From Ephydatia muelleri (Eukaryota > Porifera > Demospongiae > Spongillida > Spongillidae), in NCBI GenBank assembly GCA_013339895.1, contig JABACO010000058.1:132741-196740 (forward strand): 64,000 bases of DNA, read 5' to 3'. This document shows positions 11,785 through 21,973 of this stretch, piece after piece. Position numbers and translations under genes: made by a program. The notes beneath the pieces are model-generated. The model had not been told where the DNA came from and did not search any database. It worked only from the letters and a program-made list of their open reading frames with translations. Position 1 is the first letter of the stretch. Every line of letters begins with the position of its first letter.

Positions 11785-11960
11785 TCGCGGCGAGAGAACT
11801 TCGCTTTGGCAAGACCGCGGGACGGCGCCCTGAAGTCGGCGACGGCTTCGACATAGCTGTGGGCTTATTCCTTCTGCTTTCTGATTCTCACTCGGCTAGG
11901 TGTTGCGGACAAACCAGCCGCGACTCGACAGCGCGCAATATGTATACACTAAAGCGTACA
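11785..11960 (-). promoter_or_regulatory. CpG-rich 5' region of the FER-like gene (putative promoter/5' UTR)
   Basis: CpG-dense sequence directly upstream of the first exon, contrasting with AT-rich surroundings. A second minus-strand frame opens here at an ATG at 11854 (MSKPSPTSGRRPAVLPKRSS...) and overlaps exon 1 out of frame. No TATA box or initiator can be assigned with confidence; the call rests on composition and position. Confidence 0.3.
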
Positions 11961-12002
11961 CATTAATTGTTAATTAAAAACAGTATGGCCGGCCGCGCCA
12001 TC

Positions 12003-12100
12003 CCTTTTGGCAATTCGTGCATTCGTACCACACCCCCGCATTGCGAGGGTGTGGTACGAATGCCACGAATGCAAAAAGTGGGTGTACAGGTACACCCACG
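12003..12100. repeat. two adjacent hairpins
   Basis: A perfect 17-base stem (12019-12035 with 12047-12063, GCATTCGTACCACACCC) has an 11-base loop, and imperfect pairing extends outward to about 12003-12080. A second hairpin, GTGGGTGTA / TACACCCAC, follows at about 12078-12100. No Rho-type or riboswitch reading applies in a eukaryote; a MITE end or stable RNA hairpin are the options. Confidence 0.7.
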
Positions 12101-12215
12101 TTTCTACCCATATCGTGATTTTCAATATGGTTATCAAAAACTTCCTGCTTTGCTGTCTCAAGAATATTTAATCATTAATCTCACATCCCCACCGGTTGCA
12201 TGGCGGCTCTGGAAT

Positions 12216-12245
12216 TTGAACCTGCGTCAGCGTCAGCAGGTTCAA
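12216..12245. repeat. 10-bp stem inverted repeat
   Basis: TTGAACCTGC and GCAGGTTCAA flank a loop containing GTCAGCGTCA. This is a third hairpin within 250 bases, upstream of the repeat-protein gene. Confidence 0.6.
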
Positions 12246-12747
12246 TATAGGATTGATTGAGGAGTCATGAATGTCATTAAAAATTTTCAGTTGCGTCGCG
12301 AGGGACAACGAAGAAACGGATAGCTTTTCTCTTTGCAGCAATCGAACGACAACACCAAGATCTACGTTTTGGTGCTAGTTTCATGTCATAAAACTATGCC
12401 CTTCTAGACCAACTAAGAACCTGTTTCTCGTGCCCATGCCCAGAAAAATTGTTGTCGTCGTCGTCGTCTTCTTCTTCTTCTTCTCCGTCAAGTATAACTC
12501 ACGCTAGGAATGGTTTTAAAGAACGGCGATAGTACCAATCGCTTCAGAATTTACCGGCGCGGTGCCCCTTAAGGTAATAAAGAAGCTACAACGAAAAAGT
12601 ACTATATACGGTATGGGTATATTACTATGTTCTAAATACAGGAGTATGGATAATTTTAGGCAGTATAAATACTCCAACAGGCACAAAATTTATTTTGGTG
12701 TCAGTTTAGTCGTTACTTATTTTCCTAGTGAAGTTGTTTTTCTAAAA

Positions 12748-13421
12748 ATGCCTTCGCGTAATCGAAAGAAGAGAACGAAGCAACGAGCGGAATACCTCCA
12801 AAAGCAAGAAGAGAACAAGGCTAAAGCCCGAGAGCGCTACAAGGCCGACCCTGAAAAAAAGAAGGCCTCTGTACGCGAGAGCTACAAGGCCGATCCTGAA
12901 AAAAAGAAGGCCTCTGTACGCGAGAGCTACAAGGCCGATCCTGAAAAAAAGAAGGCCTCTGTACGCGAGAGCTACAAGGCCGATCCTGAAAAAAAGAAGG
13001 CCTCTGTACGCGAGAGCTACAAGGCCGATCCTGAAAAAAAGAAGGCCTCTGTACGCGAGAGCTACATCGCAAATATTGAACCTAAGCGTGCTGCTAAAAG
13101 GCAGCGATATGGACTAGACCTCGAGGAGAACCGTGCTGCTAAAAGGCAGCGATATGGAGAGGACCTCGAGGAGAACCGTGCTGCTAAAAGGCAGCGATAT
13201 GGAGAGGACCTCGAGGAGAACCGTGCTGCTAAAAGGCAGCGATATGGAGAGGACCTCGAGGAGAACCGTGCTGTTAAAAGGCAGCGATATCAAGAGAGCG
13301 TCGAGGAGAACCGTGCTGCTAAAAGGCTGATATACAGGGGTAATTCAGCTACCATTAAGGCAGCTAGAATGAGTCGGTATTGGAAGGGTCGTAGAACTAC
13401 CACTACCACTACCACCCAAAG
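12748..13421 (+). CDS. 15-residue-repeat protein, copy 1 (first exon), probably transposon-derived
   Basis: Start chosen at ATG 12748 (MPSRNRKKRTKQRAEYLQ); the frame is open further upstream to 12562 but that part looks random. Five near-identical 45-base units encode KADPEKKKASVRESY, then five units of the type RYGEDLEENRAAKRQ, then RYWKGRR and a threonine run. The coding frame meets a splice donor, CCAAAG|GTATGT, at 13421. The product is extremely basic/charged and predicted helical. Similar repeat-rich N-termini are, as far as I recall, attached to mobile-element ORFs in sponges; I do not assign a family. Compared with copy 2, about 20 residues (NDPAVRLAKRAAERKRY...) are missing after RYW. 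Confidence 0.55.
12840..13065. repeat. tandem 45-bp coding repeat (5 units)
   Basis: Five head-to-tail 45-bp units AAGGCCGATCCTGAAAAAAA... are almost identical at nucleotide level (first unit GACC, others GATC), which points to recent unit duplication. The next block, 13066-13320, is a second 45-bp array with CGAGGAGAACCGTGCTGCT as its core. Confidence 0.9.
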
Positions 13422-13808
13422 GTATGTTATAGCATGCTGTATGTACCATTTAAAATCTAAGGGCTGCTATGCACGTGGCTCATGGCTTCCTGTCATGCAC
13501 ACATTAACACTCTTGTATGCCTGCATGACATATTATCAGATGTACAGTATGGCTTCCTACACGGGATGTTCCCTGGTAAAGGTCAATGTTTGTACAAAAG
13601 GTTATTTGTACATGTACATGCATCTGTGTCTGTTACATTGTAAATGTGATGTGCAATAAAGGACTATACACATGTGTGTACTACTGTAATTGCATTTTCA
13701 GAAATTTAATTAACAAGTCTGTCATGCGCATCCAACCCTTGCATGCAGCCGATTATCAGATGTACAGTAAGGCTTCCCACAAGTAAAAGTTCCCCATGTA
13801 CATGTAAA

Positions 13809-14262
13809 GGGTACAAAAGAAGGATCCCGAAAAGAAGAAGGCCTCTGTACGCGACAGCTACAAGGCCGATCCCGAAAAGAAGAAGGCCTTTGTATGCGAC
13901 AGCTACAAGGCCGATCCCGAAAAGAAGGCCTCTGTACGCGACAGCTACAAGGTCGATCCTGAAAAGAAGAAGGCCTCTGTACGTGACAGCTACAAGGCCG
14001 ATCCCGAAAAGAAGAAGGCCTCTGTACGCGACAGCTACAACGCAGATATTGAATCTAAGCAATCTGCTAAAAGGCAGCGATATCAAGAGGACGTCGAGGA
14101 GAACCGCGCTGCTAAAAGGCCGAAATACGAGGACAATTCAGCTGCCATTAAGGCATCTGAAAGGAATCGGTATTGGAATGACCCCGCTGTCCGATTGGCT
14201 AAACGTGCTGCCGAGAGGAAGCGGTATCGCAGGGGTCACCGAACTACCACTACCACCCAAAG
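13809..14262 (+). CDS. 15-residue-repeat protein, copy 2 (internal exon)
   Basis: An open frame after an in-frame TAA (13805-13807) carries five DPEKKKASVRDSY units (one lacking a lysine), then NADIESKQSAKRQRY, EENRAAKRPKYEDNSAAIKA and NDPAVRLAKRAAERKRYRRG. The last block is absent from copy 1. It ends at donor CAAAG|GTATGT (14262), at exactly the same protein position as copy 1. No ATG start is evident, so the 5' end may be an acceptor (AG at 13808-13809) or a deletion. Copies 1 and 2 are a head-to-tail duplication with the intervening 13422-13805 non-coding. Confidence 0.5.
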
Positions 14263-14561
14263 GTATGTCATGGCATGTTGTATTGCACTAGCATTAAAAA
14301 GCTATAGGAAGATGTGCATGCAACATGTGTACAGCACGCATGTAAGGAAGGGATCTGCACAAAACCATTCACTTCACATGTACAGCATGCATGGTGACCC
14401 AACTGTTGTGTACAGTACATGTAGTCCTTTCTCCTTTGTGACCTGTCTATTGAATTTTGGGGGTGTCATCCTTAATCTGATGTACAAAAAGGCTTCCTTA
14501 TCTGATGTACTACGGCTGCAACTGTGTATGAGCACTGAAACCATATCCTTCTCCCATATAG

Positions 14562-14770
14562 CTACTCCTTGTATGAACCCAAATCTCATGCACTAATGGA
14601 GTATAATGGTGGACTTGAAAAAGCTATTCTTAGGGATAGTGAGCTTCTAAGTGAAGTAAATGATGCCTTTTGTAAGTCTCATCCATTGCTAGCTCAAAAG
14701 GTTGTTACAAGATCTGCCCGTGCAGCAGTAAGTAAGATTGGTGCAGATGCATTAGTCGGAGGACGAAGTA
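14562..14770 (+). CDS. downstream exon of the repeat-protein gene
   Basis: Acceptor CATATAG|CTACTCC continues the copy 2 frame across the split Ser codon: T-Q-S-YSLYEPKSHALMEYNGGLEK, then AILRDSELLSEVNDAFCK and KIGADALVGGR. The start in this frame is a spliced join, not an ATG. The frame stays open to 15090, but composition changes abruptly at about 14770 to GC-rich low complexity, so the true exon end is uncertain. Family not recognised with certainty; likely mobile-element derived. Confidence 0.5.
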
Positions 14771-15115
14771 CATCCTCCAACTCCTCTTCCTTTTACGCAG
14801 CCACCGCTGCTAGATACATTGCTGCCCCCCTACTGTCCGCCGCCAGCAGCAGCTGCAGCACTGCCCCTGCCGAGCAGAGCTGCCCCCACCGCTGCCCCAC
14901 CGCCAACAGCAGAGCTGCCCCCACCTCCAGCAGCAGAAGCAGGAGCACCGCCGCTACCTGCACCAGCCCCACCACCGGCGCCAGTATTGGCACCAGTGCC
15001 CCCACCACCACTTTGCCTGCTGCCACCCTGGCCACTGCCACCACTACCCGCATGGCTCCCATGGCCAGAACCAGGCCACCGCGGCCATAGAAGAGGCTGG
15101 GGGAGACAAAGAGGA
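14770..15115 (+). other. GC-rich Pro/Ala (or Gly) low-complexity tract
   Basis: A 350-bp CCN-rich block, open in several frames: Pro/Ala-rich on plus (ELPPPPAAEAGAPPLPAPAP), Gly-rich on minus. Its GC content is far above the flanks. Which frame, if any, is translated cannot be decided from the sequence; the Pro-rich frame starting near 14765 is the most protein-like but is not the frame of the upstream exon. Confidence 0.4.
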
Positions 15116-15241
15116 CAAGGCGGAACCGTACAGAACATTAAGAACTCATATACTATTATTAAATTTTTTAACCTCCCTCCCTTCAAAAATTAAAATTAAT
15201 TTTTGACCACTTATAAAGACGCCAGAGGAAAAAACTTATGA

Positions 15242-15483
15242 ACAAGTAAATAAAAACATTCTCTAACGAGAAAGTTGTTGGTATATAGGATTGACCAATG
15301 GTGGTGTAAAAAGCACAGAAACAAGAGTGACAGAAATTTGACTGGAAAATTGAAATAGGCCTATATTTAGCACACTAACGTTGTAACAGTACATGCCTGA
15401 GTAATGGGCTAAATATAGGCCTATTTCAATTTTCCAGTCAAATTTCTCAACTTTCTCGTTAGAGAATGTTTTTATTTACTTGT
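15242..15483. repeat. foldback element with long inverted arms
   Basis: The outer arms (ACAAGTAAATAAAAACATTC... and its complement ending at 15483) and the inner arms (AAATTTGACTGGAAAATTGA...GGCCTATATTTAGC and complement) are almost perfect. About 60 bases in the left half (15279-15335) have no partner, suggesting deletion in the right half or insertion in the left. No coding capacity. Right-hand target duplication not identified. Confidence 0.8.
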
Positions 15484-15689
15484 GGCAAAAAAGACTATCC
15501 ATTGCTTGATGCATTTGGCTCACAGAAGTGGCAGCAGCTCCAGGAGTTGGCTGAGAACACAAGAAAAATGGGCTAAAAGTGATAAACTGCTATACACTAC
15601 ATTAGTGCGAGGAGGGTTGTCATAATATTGATGTACTTTAAACGCTTATCAACACTAACAACATTAGCTAGGTGAACCACCTTTGGTGG

Positions 15690-16580
15690 CCATCCCACTT
15701 TCTGGATGCGTATCCAGAAATCGTCCATACTTCTTGCGATTTACTTCGAATTGAATATTAAACACGTTTATAAATCGGTCTGATTGTCCATGAACCATTC
15801 TTTAACTAAAATAAAGACAAAAAATTAATTTCTAACACGCATTATTTATTCATTACCGGATGTCGCGTTGCCCAGAATTATTAATAAATACTGGTAAGAT
15901 TAATAATAGTTACTAAATGCATCTGTTATTGCAGTTAAATAGCTACGAGAGTCACAGCTGCCCTTCGATTTGGATGAGCCAATGGCAAGCCGGGTAACTA
16001 GGCGGGCAAATATGTCCCTAGCCTCTCCCCCAATTCCCAACTGCTAGCTGCAGAGGGACACACACCCACCCTAGCTCACTGCGAGGGCTATTATTATAAC
16101 ATATATGACATCGTCATTGACACTTCTAGTGGAAGGGATTCCCTGCTTGGTGAGTCTTTAATTTTGGCTACCTGAAGCTCACACTAGTCTCATACCCAGA
16201 CCCACCATGACGTAAGCGTTCAGTGTAAACAATAAATGCTTACGTCATGGTGATTCTGGGTACGAGACTACGAGCTTCTACTGTCAGACAGCACTTTTCA
16301 GTAGCACGTAGGCTTCACCTACCTTCGATTAGCAACAGTCTGTGCCGATCTGTGTCCGCATGGGTGTGGATAGAGCGTCAGTACATGTACACTGTATTCG
16401 CCAACGAAAGAGCGCTATCCCAATACTTTAACACATGATTGAAGGTTCGTAACGAAACGCTTTAAGCCTAGCAGACTTGTCAACCGTTAGCCATTTGGGC
16501 TGTTAGCTTTTTTGAGTTGTTAGCCCCTAGGGTATTTTCATCTGAGTTAAAATTGTCAGGATTCGGCCACTTCCCGCATT
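15690..16580 (+). repeat. dispersed repeat L1, inverted partner of 31.95-33.16 kb
   Basis: Three blocks match the region 31955-33160 in reverse complement: about 15690-16030 (ATAAATCGGTCTGATT..., GATGAGCCAATGGCAAGCCG), and 16240-16580 (GTACGAGACTACGAG...GATAGAGCGTCAGTACATGT...TAGCCCCTAGGG). The central block 16070-16200 (GCGAGGGCTATTATTA...TGACATCGTCATTGACACTT) matches its partner in direct orientation. A hairpin at 16191-16277 (AGTCTCATACCCAGA... / complement) sits at one edge of the block. Confidence 0.75.
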
Positions 16581-16596
16581 CGCATTTGGCCAACCA

Positions 16597-16883
<287 letters not shown>

Positions 16884-16917
16884 ACTAAAACGACTCCTGC
16901 CAGTGTCAAAGCGCAGT

Positions 16918-16962
16918 GTCAAGCTGTACTTTTTTTTTTTTTTTTTTCAAGTACAGCTTTGC
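16918..16962. repeat. hairpin with T-run loop
   Basis: AAGCTGTACTT and AAGTACAGCTT flank a run of T. Probably the remnant of a short inverted element; GTGCAGACCTTACAAT occurs twice just downstream (16990 and 17047). Confidence 0.6.
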
Positions 16963-17218
16963 GCCCAAGAAATCCGTCATTACCTGCGGTGCAGACCTTA
17001 CAATAGGGTTGATTATGTTCAATGTGTGCTATGTAACCTTCCACGGGTGCAGACCTTACAATGTGGTTAGCTAGATGTTTTTAATTCACATACCAAACCA
17101 CACACTGTGTGCAGATCAGAGACAGGGGTTTTGATGGTGATGACATGGCATATTGGACCTGATTCCAGCAAACATCAGTCCTGGTGCCATAAGCTTTGCA
17201 ATCAAGTGCATGATGGAT

Positions 17219-17257
<39 letters not shown>
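17219..17257. repeat. homopolymer G tract (39 G)
   Basis: 39 consecutive G, the longest homopolymer in the window. Its mirrored counterpart is the C run at 31893 beside the inverted partner repeat. Confidence 0.95.
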
Positions 17258-17504
17258 CTTTGGGCCTGATGCTGAGACTTTGGCCTTTGTGGTAGAGGCA
17301 TTTAGTCTGATGCATAAAGTTCTGGCACTTTGTTGCTCTAGTTTTAATATCAAGAGCTGCTTACAAGTCTGTTTGGAACTGTTTTCGTGGAGATCAGACA
17401 TGTTACTTGACTTAGATTTTTGTAGCGTGGTGCTTATACGATATCATGATATGTAAAACTAGAATTATTGCTTGTTATAGCCATCAGATGGGGTGGAAGA
17501 GCAG

Positions 17505-17901
17505 CATGTTGAAGGGCAAACTGTGTGGTGCAACAGACCAGGGAAGCATGCTTAACCTCAGCATTTGGAGTTAGCACATGTAGCTAGATCCTAATAACAT
17601 GCACATACATATACACACATACACACAAACATACATACATGCATACACCACATACATACATGTACACAAAAGTGTTGCACAATGCATGCACGATGTCAAA
17701 CCTCACCATTGGGTCCCTTCCACAAGTATAATACTATATGACAATGCCAGTACACATATGTACTGTGTGTTACCTATACGTACACACACAATACATTTGT
17801 ACACACACATGTACACACACAGTATGTACGTACGCACAGACATAAACACAGTACGTACATACACACACATACACACACACACACTCAGACCTGCACAGAA
17901 A

Positions 17902-17938
<37 letters not shown>

Positions 17939-17960
17939 GACTTATGACACTGCTAGTGCT
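17505..17960. repeat. repeat unit with CA/TA microsatellite, direct copy at 31.2 kb
   Basis: About 105 bases (GGGCAAACTGTGTGGTGCAA...TAGCTAGATCCTAATAAC) followed by CACATACA-rich simple sequence and ending GCACAGAAACCT recur at about 31223-31600 in the same orientation with a few substitutions. Here the microsatellite ends in (TA)n at 17905-17936. No coding potential. Confidence 0.75.
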
Positions 17961-18700
17961 CAAGATTAACCTTTAACTCTCTGACCGCTAAGTGCATGTA
18001 AACATGCATGCTCACAAAACGAGAATTATCTGCCTCACCATTCATGCAGTGCTGTGTGCTATATTGTGTTGATCAAAATGACTTTGAATATGCATACAAG
18101 TGCAATACTGACATGCATGTAACCCCATAACTAGTCATACAATAATGTGGCCCTGGTGTAAGCACAGTTTATGTGTCCATTATATCCTGCTGGCACCTTT
18201 TGTTGCAACAACCCATAATTCTAACTTGCAGAAGGGGGCCGTGAACAGGCATGATATACTACACTGACTGATCTGGGTTTAACATTCTTGTTCTTGGAGT
18301 ATTGAAGTGATGCATTAGTGAAGTGAAGTGAAGTCATCTGAATAATGGGGTTGTTTAGCCAGTGTGAGAGGAAACATAATTACTTTGTACATGGACTTAT
18401 AAGGTTACAAGTGCAGCACTCATATGCATGCATCATTGAGCTGTGACTGATCAACACATTTTTGCATGTAATATTTAACTCATGCATGAATGGTGTGTGT
18501 GCGTGCATGCATATACGCTTTCAAAGAGTTAAAGCCCCATTCATGTTAAAACATGTATATTTTATTTGATGTACTTTTGTACTTTGACCCTTATCTGTAA
18601 CATTTTGCTGAGGTCAAATAATAAGTATTTAATGTGTGTGTAGCATATTATCCTCTCCACATCCCCGTTTCGTCTTAATCGTGCGGCCCACAACCTATCT
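17960..18700. other. no gene recognised
   Basis: Unremarkable sequence rich in GCATGCA and TACATG motifs. Nothing supported on either strand. Confidence 0.4.
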
Positions 18701-18752
18701 AAAAAATATGAGTCGCTTTTTTAAAAACATGAATAACGCATGAATAGCGAAA

Positions 18753-19019
18753 GTGATACAACTGTTTGCTGCACGTTCCCTCAACCGTCTACGCTCAGTG
18801 ACAGAAGACGAGCGTGGTCAACCCAAAAGCTGTAATTCGGCCACCCTGGGGCCTGAGTACCAGCTCCCTGGACCACACCTCATCTCCAAGTTTATGGAGG
18901 GTCAACGCATGTGTGTTTGGTGCTATCATAACACCAAAAAACGCAGTCAGACATATTATTATTCATTGTGCAAGTTTGCACTGCATGCAGATTGTTTTTT
19001 TGCCAACTCATCTGCTTGA
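18753..19019 (+). pseudogene. C-terminal zinc-finger fragment of a piggyBac-like transposase
   Basis: The last 50 residues before the stop read GPHLISKFMEGQRMCVWCYH...KKRSQTYYYSLCKFALHADCFF, fitting the C-terminal cysteine-rich motif of piggyBac/PGBD4-like transposases (CxxC...TxYxCxxCxxxLHxxCF). The catalytic DDD domain that should precede it is missing; upstream sequence from 18660 has no matching frame. I read it as a truncated relic; another ring-like finger is possible. Confidence 0.45.
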
Positions 19020-19029
19020 TTGTTCTTAT

Positions 19030-20560
19030 TTACTTTGGCAGTATTCATGTTTTTAGATGAATAGAGTTGGGGTTTTAAAGGATACTGTAGGGTACCAAGG
19101 TGTAGTGCTCCGGCACTATATAACCAATAGCAATTAATTAAGCAGCCGTGAATAAAGTGTCATGGGATAAGCACGCTGTCCGCTGAACAAGCTGACCACT
19201 TCGCCATACAGTAGTCATGCATACATGAAAAATGAGCTTGCGCTCAATATGCAGGAAAAAGCGCGCGGTTTTTTTGGGCACGAGACGGAGCACTATATGA
19301 AATCCTTCTGTGAAGGATGGAACCGAATTTTCAAATGGGAAGACGTATGTTTAAAAGCAAAGAATAGTTGCTTTATGAATCTGCTATATGTTTCACAAGG
19401 GAATGACAACAGGACTATAATTTTTTGAAGTTAGACGGTGGAATATTATGATGAGAATCTCAACTCATTGACCTCGCGTACATTAGAAAAAAGGCCCAGC
19501 AAATTCAATGGAACCGAGGCCTTAGTCTGGTGACATACTTAAACATCTTGTCAAATGTGCTGCACTAACAATTGTAAGGGAGCTAAGCTGGGAAACATCT
19601 AGTACGCTTGTCCCATACTGTGTATGGAACGATTACGGAAGTATGTCGTGATTACGCAAACCGCGAATTAATTCTTGACTCCCGTTGACCGCCCATTTCT
19701 CCATATGGGACATGCAGTGTTCACACAGGTGTGTGAGCCTACCATCATACATTGTCAGATCAGCAACACTATAGGCCTACATACCACACATATCTCAATT
19801 GTATGTGTTTGCCTAGCTATATGGTACCCATTGTGCAGCAGCTTCCATCGCAACACTAGCAGGAGCTTGGGGTAAATGGCTGCATGCATCCTCCTCAGAG
19901 TGCCACACACCAAATACCTTTTGAGGAGACTTGTGTAGCTACCTTACACTGCTGTATGGAGTCCTTTTTGCTTCCTCTCCTATGAAACACCGTTTGGCAA
20001 ACACTCTGTAACGCAGTTGAACTTGTTGGCAGTGTGGTACTACATTGAACATAATTATTTAAAAAATTGCATTATTTTTCATAGAAATAAGCAGCCTTTT
20101 TAAGTCCACGTCGATTTACTAATCATTCTGTACATGCTCCAGTGCCCGGAAAGAAATAGTATTACGTTGTTGATCTTCCATTCCAAGCTGTCAGATGGTA
20201 AAATTTACCATTATCATGTTGTGGTAAACGTTAGCCATGCTGTGTACATGCATGTAATAAGAAAATTTAGTGCGCTTTGTGGCAATTCGAGAATGATATT
20301 GCCTGATTTCAAAAATTATCGTTTTTGTTATTTAAATCATTTGAGGAGTCATTCATTTAGCGATACAGTCCTACGCAACTGAAAATCACAGGAATATTTG
20401 TATCACAACCTGATTAGCTGAATAAGCTGCAAATTTCCTATAAAATTACAAACCGATTCTACGAATTTCCTGTGTCCACGAAGCCGACAAATTCCACCCA
20501 TCGGACGATATCATCTCGTCAATAAGAAAGTTTGACATAAAAAACCAAATTGCAATTTGT
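19030..20560. other. no gene recognised
   Basis: Small open frames at 19225-19428 and 20134-20382 have no family resemblance. Nothing else supported. Confidence 0.4.
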
Positions 20561-20583
20561 GGGCGCTTTCGGTGCCGTTGTCA

Positions 20584-20775
20584 TAGGGTATACGGTCCGG
20601 CCCAATTTTCGGTCCGGCGGACCGTATTCCCTTAGGGAATACGGTCCGCCCCGGACCCAACTCCCTAGGGAATACGGTCCCCCGGACCGAGTTCCCTGGT
20701 TGTACAAAACCAATTAACCGGACTCAATTCCCTAGGGAATTGAGTCCCCCCCCCCCCCCGGACCGTATTCCCTGG
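20584..20775 (+). repeat. iterated palindrome repeat (GGACCGTATTCCCT unit), copy 1
   Basis: The unit GGACCGTATTCCCT and its complement AGGGAATACGGTCC recur about six times, with GACTCAATTCCCT variants, forming nested hairpins. A 14-C run at 20746-20759 is included. Copy 2 lies inverted at 26353-26517; over some 65 bases next to the GTATACCCTATGACA end the two are identical. Confidence 0.8.
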
Positions 20776-20811
20776 TTTTAAATATATGCATGTTTTTCCA
20801 ACCCTTGCATG

Positions 20812-21045
20812 CACGTAACATTTGGTTCGAAAAGCAAAAGCTGTAGGTCGTCAACTATGTATGCAGTTTCAATTCGGTCTGTAACAGCACATTTGGTTCG
20901 AAAATCAAAAGCCACAATGATCACAGGTCGCCAATGTATGAAGCTTCTGTAAAAACTGATTAACCTTTTTCTTCGGTCTGTCTTGTTACTATTTTTCCAT
21001 TTGGTTCGAAAAGGATCGCGTGCAGGTCGGCAACTATACATGCAG
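20812..21045. repeat. imperfect tandem repeat (3 units, about 95 bp)
   Basis: Three units each start CATTTGGTTCGAAAA and contain GCAGGTCG(T/C/G)CAACTAT and TTCGGTCTGT. Units begin near 20818, 20891 and 20998 and differ by small indels. The minus-strand open frame across them is a by-product. Confidence 0.65.
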
Positions 21046-21973
21046 GCTGTTTATATTATCAAATCGTAGTGCAAACAAAGTAGAAATAAATATTAAAGAA
21101 ATAAAAATATATAATAGTTAACTGAACGTAAGAGAGATGAGGGTACTGGATAAATCTCAATTTCGTACCTGTAAAAAAGAAAATAAAACTAGTACACTTC
21201 AGCCATTATTGTTTAGAGAATGATGCATAAGTGTTTTTCAATCATGTACATGATAAAAAGTGAATTTCACAGACAAATAACGCTGCTCGTGTGCCCGGAG
21301 ATTTTCTGCAGAGGGGGAGGAGGTAGGAAAAGGAAGGGAGATGAGAAGAGATACAGGGACACATAGCTTTAAGCTGCATGGGCCCGCAAAAACTTGGTAC
21401 TTAATTAGCGGTTAAATCGACCTGGCACACTCTAAGTGTGACTGCATACTTCCTCTATACACCAGGTCCTGTGTGAGGAGAAAAAGAAATGGGATGAGAG
21501 AGGAATGAGTGGGGGGATACTAGTCAAATGAACATAAGAGACATGCTGATATATTGAGTGTACTCAATTTCGTACCTGTAAAATCAGCCAAAAAGAGACA
21601 AATATAAGCTTGGCGGCATCCGTTAATATTGCTTGTGTGCCCTGTGTCTTTTTAGTCTTGAGTGTCACTGTGTATTAGACAAATAGCATTAGCAAGATAG
21701 CTACTTGTTGCTGTATATGATAAAAGCCATGCTCATGGAAGTTAAGGATTACAATAATAACTTACTGTTTTAGTGGTGTTGTATGGGCTGGATGTCTTTG
21801 TGTAGGTTTTAACGTAAAATCACATATCTTGTAGGGACAGCATCTCTTTGTTATATCCTCACATGCCTTTAAGCTGTCTGGCTTGTCATTGTGTGCATGA
21901 CTGCATGTCTTTTTGCAGTAAAAAGACGTGCCTACATTTCGTCATCTGAGGGTACATGTAAGTGCAAACACAC

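Noticed and set aside
13706..14086. Minus-strand hydrophobic repeat protein (GLLLFGIGLVAVAYR)
   Set aside because: It is the complement of the lysine-rich 15-residue repeat, which has better coding character and splice signals.
14793..15186. Gly/Ala-rich minus-strand frames in the GC tract
   Set aside because: They are low-complexity complements of CCN repeats; no start, splice or domain evidence.
19225..19428. Small plus-strand frame MKNELALNMQEKARGFFGHE...
   Set aside because: Protein-like in look but unrecognised, no splice sites, and isolated; not enough to call a gene.
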